Below, piece after piece: positions 35,129-44,600 of a stretch of 64,000 nucleotides of DNA; the first letter of the stretch is position 1, and every line of letters begins with the position of its first letter. This DNA is from DAOUET01 sp034430155. GTDB lineage: Bacteria; Chloroflexota; Anaerolineae; Anaerolineales; UBA4823. The notes beneath the pieces were generated by a model that was given only the letters and a program-made list of their open reading frames with translations, searched no databases and was not told where the DNA came from. Made by a program: the position numbers and the translations under genes. The DNA lies in assembly GCA_034430155.1 (NCBI GenBank), contig DAOUET010000092.1:68597-132596 (forward strand), written 5' to 3'.

Positions 35129-37627
35129 ATGCCGATAAGACCTTTCCAGCGGCGGTGCAAGGGTAGGGTTTTGCCCAATCCTACCCGGCAAGCCAGGACG
35201 CTATCCATATCAACCATTAAGAAGTTGATGCCGCTCTGGCTATTGATCGCATTATCCCTGGCGTGCAACGCGGTCAACATGCTACCAGGAAGGTCGACAG
35301 CCACGCCGACAATCACACCTTCCCCAACGACAACCCCCACCCCAACAGCCACACCGTCGCCAACGCCCACACCAACACCTGTACCGGCCGCTCGCGTTGC
35401 TCAGGGTGACCATGCGATCTTTAATGGCGACTGGGATACTGCTCTAACTGAGTACCAAACTGCGCTTAACGCTAACCCTGATCCCGAGATCCAAAGCGCA
35501 GCTCGCCTGGGTATTGGCCGCGTTTATTTTCAGGAGGGTGATTACCTGAAGGCTCAGGCTACCTTAGAAGATTTAATAATAAGGTATCCCGCTTCACCAC
35601 ACCTCTCTACAACATATTTCTACCTTGCCGAGACCTACTCTACCTTGCAAGACTATCTGAAAGCAGCCGAAACCTACCAGGATTACCTAGACTTGGGTCC
35701 GAGCCCAATCGATGGCTATATTTATGAATTACAGGGAGATGCTCTTTTTGCCGGCGAGGATTACCTGGGCGCCATTCAAACCTACCAGCGTGCCATGCTA
35801 GCCGGGCGCATAAGCCCAGACCTTGAACTCGACATAAAGATCGCCCAATCCTACGATCTGGCAGGAGATTATGCCACAGCTGCCGTTGGCTATCAGGATA
35901 TCTATCAGCGCTCTTCAAACGACTATACCAAAGCCCGGATGGATCTGCTAATGGGTCAGGCATATACCAATTTGGGGGAAATTGATCTGGCGTATGAGGC
36001 CTATTCGGACGCCGTTAAAAATTTCCCTCTTTCCAACGATACTTATTTAGCATTGGTTACACTGGTAGAAAATGGCGTCACTGTAAATGAGCTGGACCGT
36101 GGCCTGGTGGACTACTACGCTGGACAGTACAGCGTTGCCGTGGCTGCTTTCGATCGTTATTTACTCTCCAGCCCTGAGGAACCCGCAATAGCTTACTATT
36201 ACAAAGGTTTGTCGTTTAGCGCTCTTGGAGAACACCAGGCTGCTATCAGTGAATGGGATCGAGTCATCCAGGATTATCCAGACAGTCGATATTGGGCAAA
36301 CGCCTGGGAGAACAAAGCAAACACCCTATGGCTTCATTTGGACGAGTTCATCCAGGCTGCTCAGACGTTATTAGATTTCGTGGCTGCTGTCCCTTCGCAC
36401 CCTCGAGCAGCCGAATTCCTTTTTGATGCTGCCAGCATCAACGAGCGCGCCAACCGCCTCGAACAAGCTGCCGACTTATGGGAGCGAGTAGCTACTGAAT
36501 TCCCCGAATCCGATCAAGCTTACCGCGCCCTCTTCTTAGCGGGCATAAGCCGTTACCGTCTGGAAGATTATCCGGCTGCTTATACTACCTTCCAAACCGA
36601 CTTGCCATTAGCCGGTAATTTGGATCAACGTGCTGCGCTTTATTTCTGGAGCGGAAAATGCCAGGTAACCCTAGGAGATTCTAACGCAGCCCATTCAAAC
36701 TGGGAGCAGGCTGCTGCCCTGGACCGTACCGGCTATTACAGCGAGCGTGCGCGGGACATGCTAGCAGGATTACCAGCTTTTACGCCGCCTGAAGTCTACG
36801 ATCTTTCTTATAACCTGCAAGCAGAACGAGGCGAAGCTGAGGCGTGGATGCATACAATCTTCAACATCCCGCATGAAGTGGATTTATCTGGTCCTGGTCC
36901 TTTGGCAGGCGATGATCGTTTTAAACGAGGGGACTTGCTCTGGCAGTTAGGTTTATTTATGGAAGCCCGGGGTGAATTTGAAGATTTGCGCCAATCTGTG
37001 AAAACCGACCCGGTTGATAGCTATCGTTTAGCCAATTATTTGATCGAAATTGGCCTTTACCGTACAGCGATATTCGCTGCCCGGCAGGTGCTGGATTTGG
37101 CCGGTATGGACGACTCTGAAACCTTGAGCGCTCCAATTTACTTCAATCACATCCGATTCGGCATATATTATAGGGAGCTGGTAATCTCGGCGGCCCAAAC
37201 CTACAACTTCCACCCATTATTTCTGTTCAGTATGATTCGCCAGGAAAGCCTGTTCGAGGGATTTGTTCGCTCTTCGGCCAATGCGCGCGGGTTGATGCAA
37301 ATCATCCCCACCACAGGTGAAGAGATTGCAGCTAAAGCCGGGTGGCCTGCTAACTATACCAGCGATGACCTCTACCGTCCGATTGTCAGTATCACTTTGG
37401 GGAATGAATACCTCGACTGGCAACGTTCTTATTTGGATGGCGATATGTACGCTGCTCTGGCAGCCTATAATGCTGGTCCGGGTAACGCGGTGACTTGGAA
37501 AAACCTGGCTCCCAACGACCCTGACCTTTTCTTAGAGGTAATCCGCTTCAGCGAGACACGCGAGTACATCCAACGCATTTACGAAAACTTTAACATCTAC
37601 CGTCGCATTTACAATCGAACACCGTAA
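35129..37627 (+). CDS. TPR-containing lytic murein transglycosylase lipoprotein
   Basis: 832 residues. A signal segment ends LSLAC (~Cys46), followed by a Thr/Pro linker. About 16 TPR-like helical repeats follow (~90-560), e.g. AARLGIGRVYFQEGDYLKAQ and QDYLKAAETYQDYL. The C-terminal SLT domain (~690-805) has the catalytic Glu in MIRQESLF, then ARGLMQIIPTTG and AALAAYNAGPGN, like Slt70. It cleaves peptidoglycan glycan strands outside the membrane. ATG 35129 coincides with the predicted transcription start; ATG 35228 is an alternative. Confidence 0.88.
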   Translation: MPIRPFQRRCKGRVLPNPTRQARTLSISTIKKLMPLWLLIALSLACNAVNMLPGRSTATPTITPSPTTTPTPTATPSPTPTPTPVPAARVAQGDHAIFNGDWDTALTEYQTALNANPDPEIQSAARLGIGRVYFQEGDYLKAQATLEDLIIRYPASPHLSTTYFYLAETYSTLQDYLKAAETYQDYLDLGPSPIDGYIYELQGDALFAGEDYLGAIQTYQRAMLAGRISPDLELDIKIAQSYDLAGDYATAAVGYQDIYQRSSNDYTKARMDLLMGQAYTNLGEIDLAYEAYSDAVKNFPLSNDTYLALVTLVENGVTVNELDRGLVDYYAGQYSVAVAAFDRYLLSSPEEPAIAYYYKGLSFSALGEHQAAISEWDRVIQDYPDSRYWANAWENKANTLWLHLDEFIQAAQTLLDFVAAVPSHPRAAEFLFDAASINERANRLEQAADLWERVATEFPESDQAYRALFLAGISRYRLEDYPAAYTTFQTDLPLAGNLDQRAALYFWSGKCQVTLGDSNAAHSNWEQAAALDRTGYYSERARDMLAGLPAFTPPEVYDLSYNLQAERGEAEAWMHTIFNIPHEVDLSGPGPLAGDDRFKRGDLLWQLGLFMEARGEFEDLRQSVKTDPVDSYRLANYLIEIGLYRTAIFAARQVLDLAGMDDSETLSAPIYFNHIRFGIYYRELVISAAQTYNFHPLFLFSMIRQESLFEGFVRSSANARGLMQIIPTTGEEIAAKAGWPANYTSDDLYRPIVSITLGNEYLDWQRSYLDGDMYAALAAYNAGPGNAVTWKNLAPNDPDLFLEVIRFSETREYIQRIYENFNIYRRIYNRTP

Positions 37628-37659
37628 ATCCGATTTGATTGAGGGTTTATGGCAATCTA

Positions 37660-39402
37660 TTAGGGAGCCTCTGACGGTAGAGCTGTCGCGGTTCCCTGGC
37701 CGGGTATAAGGGTGCCAGATGCAGGGCTAGCCTCTACCCCTGTGGAACGCTTAGCCAGTAAGAACCAGGAAGTAATTGTGGCGAAACGATCGCTGGTGTC
37801 ATAGAGTGGTCCCATGGTGACCCCCTGGACCTGGTTGTCGACGGCATAGGTAAATACCGGATAAAAGAGCAGCAGCGCCGGCATTTCATTGGTGAAACGC
37901 ACCTGGAAGTTGCGATACAGGCGGGTGCGTTCAGCTACGTCCACCGTGATGCGGGCCTGCTCAAGGTATTCACTGGCCTGGCGGTCATTCCATTTTGCGT
38001 AATTTTGCCCACCCGTGACTTCGGCCTGATGCCAAAATGGATAAGGATCAGGGTCAGGGGAGCGCGACAGGTTGAGATCGATCAAGGCGGCTTGGTAATT
38101 ACGGGGGTCAAGGTAGTCATTCACCAGCTGATCATACGGTACCGGCGTTAACCTCACTTGCACCCCTTGCCGGGCCCAATCTTGCTCGAGAGACTGTGCG
38201 ATCGCCTGATGCTCAGGATCATCAGGTAGGAGCAACTCAAATGACAGCTTCTGGTTTTCCTTGGCGCGCACACTACCACCTTCTGCCGGTATGGTATACC
38301 CGGCTTCCTTTAGCAAATTGATGGCTGCCTCCGGGTCATAATTCACACGTTCAATACCCTGATAATATGCCCAAGTCCCGGGGAGAATCGGGCCATCAGC
38401 AATAATTGCTTGACCTCCTAACAAAGTATTGATCATTCGTTGGCGGTTCAAGCTCATGAGCAAGGCACGGCGAACACCGACATCCTGGAAAAATGGCACC
38501 TCCGGGTTGTCCAAATTGAAGATAACCATGCTTAGTTCGGGCAAACGTCCAGTATACAGATTGAGATTTGGTTCTTTCATGGCTTCAGGGAGAACCTCGG
38601 GCGTAATCTGGCTGATGCCTTCAATTTCTCCATCTTCATAAGCGGATAAGGCAGACTGGGAACTTGGATAATACTGGAACACCAACTGCTCTATGAAAGC
38701 TGGATCGCGGTAATACTGGTTGAAGGCCTTAAGTACCAGGCCGGTTATCTTTCCCCCGTCGCTGAGTAAACGCACGAACTGATACGGTCCACTACCCACG
38801 GGTGCCAGGTTAAACGGGTCGTTGATTATTTGCTCTGCTGTCAAACTTCCCAGGAGATGTTTGGGGAGAATGCCAAAGGTAAGGTAATCTGTGAAAGGGG
38901 CGAACGCTTCTGGCAGGCGGAATTGCACGGTGTACTCATCAAGCGCTTCTACTTCAATGTCCTTCCAGAGAGAGCGCACATCCTCAGGAATGGGAATTTC
39001 ATTATCCCGCATCAGCTCAATGGTGAAGATCACATCTTCACTCGTCAAAGGCTTGCCATCATGCCAGATAGCATCTTTACGCAGAGAGAAGTTGTAAATC
39101 TTGCCATCCTGGGAAATGCCCTTTGACTCGACCAAATCATCCTGAGGTAGACCACGGGCATCAAAGCGCATCAGCCCGCTGTAAATTAGTCTATCTACAT
39201 CACGGTCAACCGAATTGTAATAATCAAGTACAGGATTTAACCGCCCCAATATTCCTACCAGAGCTTCACTATAGATGCCACCCGTAGCCGGCTTTACTTC
39301 TGGCACAATCGGTAATAAAGATGGTTGCTGACCAAGGAGCAGCACCCCAATTGCTACTAACGCCAACACCACGATCAGTATTTGCCAACGCAATTTCTTC
39401 AT
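37660..39402 (-). CDS. Peptide/oligopeptide ABC transporter substrate-binding protein (SBP_bac_5)
   Basis: 580 residues. An N-terminal membrane or signal helix (QILIVVLALVAIGVLLLG) without a clear lipobox is followed by the family-5 binding fold: LVESKGISQDGKIYNFSLRKD (split at GK), WHDGKPLTSEDVIFTIE, APVGSGPYQFV, ALLMSLNRQRMI, YDPEAAINLLKEAGY. No permease or ATPase genes are adjacent. The tail is Thr/Pro-rich. Confidence 0.88.
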   Translation of the reverse strand: MKKLRWQILIVVLALVAIGVLLLGQQPSLLPIVPEVKPATGGIYSEALVGILGRLNPVLDYYNSVDRDVDRLIYSGLMRFDARGLPQDDLVESKGISQDGKIYNFSLRKDAIWHDGKPLTSEDVIFTIELMRDNEIPIPEDVRSLWKDIEVEALDEYTVQFRLPEAFAPFTDYLTFGILPKHLLGSLTAEQIINDPFNLAPVGSGPYQFVRLLSDGGKITGLVLKAFNQYYRDPAFIEQLVFQYYPSSQSALSAYEDGEIEGISQITPEVLPEAMKEPNLNLYTGRLPELSMVIFNLDNPEVPFFQDVGVRRALLMSLNRQRMINTLLGGQAIIADGPILPGTWAYYQGIERVNYDPEAAINLLKEAGYTIPAEGGSVRAKENQKLSFELLLPDDPEHQAIAQSLEQDWARQGVQVRLTPVPYDQLVNDYLDPRNYQAALIDLNLSRSPDPDPYPFWHQAEVTGGQNYAKWNDRQASEYLEQARITVDVAERTRLYRNFQVRFTNEMPALLLFYPVFTYAVDNQVQGVTMGPLYDTSDRFATITSWFLLAKRSTGVEASPASGTLIPGQGTATALPSEAP

Positions 39403-39493
39403 AAGGAAAATGTTTGAGGAAATACTTTCAGGAAGTTATCGAGGAGAAGCTTTTAGAATAAAATGATCAATTAGCCTTTAGATCTGAAATGAA

Positions 39494-39531
39494 AAAGGGC
39501 GCTCCCTGGCGGCGGCCGCGAGTCGCCCTTC
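39494..39531 (-). terminator. Terminator of secG
   Basis: AAGGGCG and CGCCCTT arms enclose a GC-rich loop region and, on the minus strand, lead into TTTTTC. It lies ~45 bases after the secG stop. Confidence 0.65.
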
Positions 39532-39576
39532 AAATTTACTAATCCAAACGGCTCGCTACGTCATTGCTACTGCCGA

Positions 39577-39801
39577 TTATCCTGTCACAACCACGGTAGC
39601 CACAGCCAGGAAAAAGAACAGGATGCTCAAACCAATTGTGACACGGAATAGCGTTTTTTCGATGCCGCGGCGAGCTGTAAAAATTGTGCCTGAATCCGCC
39701 CCGGTGAGGCCGCCTAATCCAGCTCCTTTACTCTGCAAGATCACGCTAATAACCAGGGAAATTGACGTTATAATCAATGCGATATCCAGATATACTTCCA
39801 C
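39577..39801 (-). CDS. secG: Preprotein translocase subunit SecG
   Basis: About 74 residues with two membrane helices: ALIITSISLVISVILQSKGAG (split), the conserved SKGAGLGGLTG loop, then LFRVTIGLSILFFFLAVATV. It assists SecYE in protein export. GTG 39801 is preferred because GGAGG sits 5 bases upstream; an in-frame TTG 12 bases earlier overlaps that Shine-Dalgarno. Confidence 0.9.
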   Translation of the reverse strand: MEVYLDIALIITSISLVISVILQSKGAGLGGLTGADSGTIFTARRGIEKTLFRVTIGLSILFFFLAVATVVVTG

Positions 39802-39931
39802 ACTTTCCTCCAAAACATTCTTTCCTTAAATGGATATTACTCGCCAACAGAAATGAGATGTCTTTCGATTACTAGGAAAGAAAGCTCAATTTGTTAAAGT
39901 TTCAGTTCACCAGAGTTACTCAAGCAGGCGG

Positions 39932-39960
39932 ATTATACCTTCCGTTGGTCGAATAGTCAA
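39932..39960 (-). promoter_or_regulatory. Promoter of secG
   Basis: Minus-strand TTGACT (39955-39960), 17-base spacer, perfect TATAAT (39932-39937). Confidence 0.75.
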
Positions 39961-39977
39961 ATACTCAATTATGTCTT

Positions 39978-41045
39978 ATGTACGAACTCGTTATTAATCT
40001 CCACATGCACACTCCCTATTCTGATGGGCATAAAAACCATGAAGAAATCGCTCAAGCTGCGATTGAGAGCGGGTTAGACGCTTTGATTGTCACCGATCAC
40101 AACGTTTGGGTCAATGGACCGGAAGGATATTACCAGAATGGCGAGAAAAAGGTATTGCTGCTTGTCGGGGAGGAAATTCACGACCAGACCCGCATCCCCC
40201 AAAAAAACCACTTACTTGTCTTTGGGGCTGGTCGTGAACTGGCAACACTGGCTTACGACACCCATCTTCTACTAGATGCGGTGAAACAGGCCGGTGGGCT
40301 GTCATTTATTGCCCATCCGGTTGATCCGGCTGCCCCGGCGTTTAACGAACCCGATATCTCCTGGGTAGATTGGGATTTACAAGAATTCTCCGGCATTGAA
40401 CTGTGGAATGCCATGTCCGAATTCAAATCATTGTTAAAAAGCAAACTGCACGCCATAATTTATGCTTTTAATCCCGCCCGCATCGCTCGCGGCCCCTTCA
40501 AGGAAACCCTGCGTAGATGGGACCTGCTGCTCGCGGCCGGTCGCCGCGTGGTGGCGATCGGCGGTTCTGACGCGCACGCTTTCCAATCAAGCTTGGGCCC
40601 TCTGCACCGCACTCTTTTCCCCTACCAATTTCATTTTCGTGCTATAAATACGCATCTATTAACACCCGCGCCCCTCAGCGGTGATGAAACCAACGATCGA
40701 CGCATGATCCTGGAGGCTTTACGCCAGGGTCATTCCTTCATCGGTTACGACCTACCCGCTCCCACCAATGGTTTTCGTTTCACTGCCAGCGGAGAAAACG
40801 GGACCGTCTGGATGGGTGATGAAATCTCGGTTGCCAGCGGAATCACTTTGCAAATCAGGCTGCCTCAAAGGGTGGAGTGCCATTTAATCAAAGACAGCAA
40901 GGTGATAAAGACCTGGCGCAAACGTGAAACCTGCACTCACATTACCAGCGCGCCAGGGGTCTATCGGGTTGAAGCCTACATCCATTATTTAGGACGTCGT
41001 CGGGGTTGGATTTTCAGCAATCCTATCTATGTAAAAAATCCTTAG
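39978..41045 (+). CDS. PHP-domain metal-dependent phosphoesterase
   Basis: 355 residues. Metal-binding motifs in PHP order: NLHMHTPYSDG (~7-17), VTDHNVW (~40), a Glu in VGEEIH, SFIAHPVDP (~112) and GGSDAHAF (~195). The C-terminal ~90 residues look like a beta-sandwich. Relatives act as phosphoesterases on nucleotides or small phosphates; the substrate is unknown. The 5' region is short, with a weak TATGTC 2 bases before the ATG. Confidence 0.85.
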   Translation: MYELVINLHMHTPYSDGHKNHEEIAQAAIESGLDALIVTDHNVWVNGPEGYYQNGEKKVLLLVGEEIHDQTRIPQKNHLLVFGAGRELATLAYDTHLLLDAVKQAGGLSFIAHPVDPAAPAFNEPDISWVDWDLQEFSGIELWNAMSEFKSLLKSKLHAIIYAFNPARIARGPFKETLRRWDLLLAAGRRVVAIGGSDAHAFQSSLGPLHRTLFPYQFHFRAINTHLLTPAPLSGDETNDRRMILEALRQGHSFIGYDLPAPTNGFRFTASGENGTVWMGDEISVASGITLQIRLPQRVECHLIKDSKVIKTWRKRETCTHITSAPGVYRVEAYIHYLGRRRGWIFSNPIYVKNP

Positions 41046-41121
41046 CATGACAACATCCAATAATATCGAGACCGAATTAACATCAATTTGAAGGAAGACC
41101 ACGCCAGATTGAAGAGGTACC

Positions 41122-42141
41122 ATGTTTACTGTTTCTTTTTTCCGTTCAACGGGTAAGCTTGTACCCGGTTCTATTACGTCTCCTGGAAAAGCCTTTCGCA
41201 GTTCCCCTGCCGCTCTATTTGGACTTTTGGGGATGTTGATCTTATCGGCTTGCAACAATACTCCCCCAACAATGCCAGACCAACAAACCGACGAATTAGC
41301 CACCATTGTCGCAGCGACGCTTACAGCCAGTGTCAAACAAGCAACCAACACAAAAGCACCTCCACAAACAACGGAACCTAGCAAGGTAGCCACAGCGACG
41401 GCAACTTTCACTGATACGCCCGAACCAACAGCTACCCTCACGCCTTCCCCTACCTTAATTGAAAAGAATGTGCTTGGGAAGATCTGTTTTCCTGGGGAAG
41501 AAATCCCCGCCATGACAGCATACTTCGAAGAGACTGGAAAAGGTACCATCGTCGAATTGCCCATCCAAAAGAATCAATCCAGCTATGAAGTGAATTTGCA
41601 ACCCGGCACTTATATTGCCTATGCCTGGCTGGAGGACTTTTCTCGCGGAGGCCTGTACTCGCGGGCTATTGCATGTGGCATGAAAGCCGGATGCGATGAT
41701 CATACCCTGTTACCTTTCATCGTTACCGGGAGGAAGGTTCTTTCCGGTATCGACTTGTGCGACTGGTTTGCCGGTCCTTTCAATGTGCCATACCCACCGA
41801 ATGTCGAGCAAGGCAATCTCACAGGAAATATATCAGGCAACATCATCAATTTTGATGGTGATATCCCCTCCTTACGAGTTGTGGCATTTAATTTAAAAAC
41901 TAATTATTTCTATTGGGTCCGCACTTTGTCCGGGCAGAACTCATATACAATAACGGAGCTACCTCCAGGCAGCTATCACCTAGTAGCTTATGATGAGCAG
42001 GGTCGAGCAGGCAGTCATGCGGATGCTGACCACAACCTTATCGATGTCTTGGTAAAAGTGGGAAAGACTACTACCGGGGTAAACCTAAACGATTGGAATG
42101 CTCCCGCTGGTTTCTTGCCACCCGATCCAACTAAACAATGA
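41122..42141 (+). CDS. Lipoprotein with two tandem beta-sandwich repeats, unknown function
   Basis: 339 residues. The signal peptide ends LILSAC (lipobox, ~Cys48), preceded by an unusually long basic N-terminus. A Thr-rich linker runs to ~112. Two similar domains follow, each with a PGTY/PGSY strand and a closing motif: QPGTYIAYAWLED...LSGIDLCDW and PPGSYHLVAYDEQG...TTGVNLNDW. They look like a duplicated transthyretin- or carboxypeptidase-regulatory-like fold. No catalytic motif is seen. Confidence 0.72.
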   Translation: MFTVSFFRSTGKLVPGSITSPGKAFRSSPAALFGLLGMLILSACNNTPPTMPDQQTDELATIVAATLTASVKQATNTKAPPQTTEPSKVATATATFTDTPEPTATLTPSPTLIEKNVLGKICFPGEEIPAMTAYFEETGKGTIVELPIQKNQSSYEVNLQPGTYIAYAWLEDFSRGGLYSRAIACGMKAGCDDHTLLPFIVTGRKVLSGIDLCDWFAGPFNVPYPPNVEQGNLTGNISGNIINFDGDIPSLRVVAFNLKTNYFYWVRTLSGQNSYTITELPPGSYHLVAYDEQGRAGSHADADHNLIDVLVKVGKTTTGVNLNDWNAPAGFLPPDPTKQ

Positions 42142-42233
42142 CCAGGAAGATCGGGGTATGATATAAAAATTGGTCGTATTACGGAACGACCCCCACAAAA
42201 TCGCTATGAACCTGTGAACGAGTGATAAGAAAA

Positions 42234-44270
42234 ATGGAATTCAAACTTCAAGCTCCATTCTATCCCACCGGTGATCAACCCGAAGCCATCGAGAAATTAG
42301 TGGAAGGCATCCAAGGAGGCTACCATAACCAAGTGCTTCTGGGAGCTACTGGGACCGGAAAAACCTACACGATAGCCTCGGTCATCGCCCAGGTACAAAA
42401 ACCTACGCTGGTAATGGCTCACAACAAAACCCTGGCAGCTCAGTTGTACGCCGAGTTCAAAGAATTCTTTCCCGAGAACGCCGTAGAATATTTCGTATCT
42501 TATTACGACTATTACCAACCAGAAGCATACATACCCCGGCATGATTTGTATATCGAAAAAGAGACTGACATCAACGAAGAGATCGAACGATTGCGCTTAG
42601 CTGCCACCACCGCTTTGCTGTCCCGCCGCGACGTAGTCATCGTAGCCTCAGTATCCTGCATCTACGGACTAGGAAATCCCGAGGCATATGGGCGGGTAGT
42701 CATCAACCTGGAAAGTGGTCACGTCTACCGCCGCAATACTCTGCTACGCCAGCTGGTCGAAAGCCATTACGAACGTAATGATATGGAACTACGTCCAGGC
42801 ACCTTCCGGGTACGGGGAGATACCCTGGAAATCATCCCAGCTTATCAAGACCGCATGGGGTACCGCATCACATTTTTCGGTGAGGAAATCGAACGCATCG
42901 TTGAGGTAAATGCCGTAACCGGCGAATTGCGCCGCGAACTTTCAACCGTTGCCATTTACCCCGCCAAGCACTTCATTACTGAAGACGAAAAACTACAAAC
43001 TGCCATCACTGATATCGAAGGGGAATTGGTAGATCGATTGGCATTTTTCAAATCCCAGGAAAAACTTCTCGAAGCCCAGCGCCTGGAACAGCGAACCCAG
43101 TACGATCTGGAAATGCTACGTGAAGTCGGTTACTGCGCTGGTATCGAGAACTATTCCCGCCACCTGGACCAGCGCCCCAACGGTTCCCCGCCCTGGACAT
43201 TGATGGATTACTTTCCCGGCGACTATATGCTGGTCATCGATGAATCTCATATGACAATTCCGCAGGTACGCGGCATGTACAACGGTGACCGGTCCCGCAA
43301 GGAGACTCTGGTGGAGTATGGCTTTCGCCTGCCGTCTGCCCTTGACAACCGTCCCTTGACCTTCAAAGAGTTTGAAGAGCATATGGGTACTACAATCTAT
43401 ACTTCTGCGACCCCGGGACCTTACGAGATGGAACGTACCGATCAGGTCGTGGAACAAATCATCCGGCCAACCGGGCTAGTCGATCCGCAGGTGGATGTTC
43501 GCCCTGTCGAAGGTCAGGTAGATGATTTAGTTACAGAAATCCGCCAGCGTGTAGAAGTGGGCGAGCGTACCCTGGTGACCACCCTCACCAAGCGTATGGC
43601 AGAAAAACTTTCCGATTACCTGATGGAATTGGGCATCAAAGTCCATTACCTGCACTCAGAAATCGATACACTAGAGCGGGTGGGTATCCTGCGTGACCTG
43701 CGCCTGGGGGTGTTTGACGTGGTCGTCGGGATTAACTTACTGCGAGAAGGTCTCGATCTACCGGAAGTCTCCCTTGTGGCGATTCTAGACGCCGACAAAG
43801 CAGGTTTTTTACGCTCCGAGACAGCTTTGATCCAGACCATTGGGAGAGCTGCTCGTCATATCAACGGTGAAGTCATCATGTATGCCGATAACTTCACCGA
43901 TGCAATGCACAACGCTATCGATGAGACCAATCGCAGGCGTGACAAGCAAATCGCATACAATCAAGAACACGGTATAGAACCGGTCAGCATCGTTAAAGCT
44001 GTACGTGACCTTACCGATCAAGTTGCAGCCCATGCGGTTGCTGAGCCGCAAGCCGAGTACCGTCTAAAAGGTGCCGCCGGGCTACCGAAATCCGAGATGG
44101 AACGGGTTATATCCGAATTAGAAAAGCAAATGAAGATAGCTGCTACTAACCTGGAATTCGAAAAAGCGGCGGTCTTACGCGACCAAATATACGAGCTGCG
44201 CGGCATATTGGCAGAAGAGAGTAAGGCTCCACCGTGGGAGCGGATTCGTTACCTGGTTGGCGATTCGTGA
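42234..44270 (+). CDS. uvrB: Excinuclease ABC subunit B
   Basis: 678 residues. FKLQAPFYPTGDQPEAI start, Walker A GATGTGKTYT (~37), the beta-hairpin YYDYYQPEAYIP, DEE-type box as DESHMTIPQV, helicase motifs SATPGPYE, GINLLREGLDLPE and QTIGRAARH, and the UvrC-interaction motif LEFEKAAVLRDQIYEL at the C-terminus. It verifies damage in nucleotide excision repair. ATG 42234 is preferred over GTG 42222. Confidence 0.97.
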   Translation: MEFKLQAPFYPTGDQPEAIEKLVEGIQGGYHNQVLLGATGTGKTYTIASVIAQVQKPTLVMAHNKTLAAQLYAEFKEFFPENAVEYFVSYYDYYQPEAYIPRHDLYIEKETDINEEIERLRLAATTALLSRRDVVIVASVSCIYGLGNPEAYGRVVINLESGHVYRRNTLLRQLVESHYERNDMELRPGTFRVRGDTLEIIPAYQDRMGYRITFFGEEIERIVEVNAVTGELRRELSTVAIYPAKHFITEDEKLQTAITDIEGELVDRLAFFKSQEKLLEAQRLEQRTQYDLEMLREVGYCAGIENYSRHLDQRPNGSPPWTLMDYFPGDYMLVIDESHMTIPQVRGMYNGDRSRKETLVEYGFRLPSALDNRPLTFKEFEEHMGTTIYTSATPGPYEMERTDQVVEQIIRPTGLVDPQVDVRPVEGQVDDLVTEIRQRVEVGERTLVTTLTKRMAEKLSDYLMELGIKVHYLHSEIDTLERVGILRDLRLGVFDVVVGINLLREGLDLPEVSLVAILDADKAGFLRSETALIQTIGRAARHINGEVIMYADNFTDAMHNAIDETNRRRDKQIAYNQEHGIEPVSIVKAVRDLTDQVAAHAVAEPQAEYRLKGAAGLPKSEMERVISELEKQMKIAATNLEFEKAAVLRDQIYELRGILAEESKAPPWERIRYLVGDS

Positions 44271-44345
44271 GTTGCGAAATTAGCCCGGATCAGCGCTTAA
44301 ATCTGCGAATTACTCAAAGATTGCGGATAAAACCACGAATTTGGC

Positions 44346-44374
44346 TTGCCCAATGCTTTCTATTCCCGTATAAT
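44346..44374 (+). promoter_or_regulatory. Promoter of the aap operon with long leader
   Basis: TTGCCC (44346-44351), 17-base spacer, perfect TATAAT (44369-44374). Predicted start near 44381 gives a ~220-base leader to the aapJ ATG. The leader holds AAAAGGAGGTGAT (44503-44515), a full-length anti-16S match with no start codon at normal spacing. Apart from this I see no gene in 44271-44600. Confidence 0.55.
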
Positions 44375-44600
44375 TAGTTGACATTTTGTAGGGCTTGAGT
44401 GCACTTGCACACGCAATTCCCGTGGTTGACGCTAAAAACTCGAATTATTGGCAGCTGGGATATTTCTTTGAGCCAATATGAGATAACCTGAATCATTCCA
44501 TCAAAAGGAGGTGATATAGGCCAAATATAATATTCACTAAATTATTAGGTTTCGCTCGAAAAAACCATCTCGATTAAATATCCATTCGGAGGAGAAAAGC

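Noticed and set aside
44503..44516. 16S rRNA 3' end fragment
   Set aside because: Only 12-13 bases match the anti-16S sequence; nothing else of rRNA is present.
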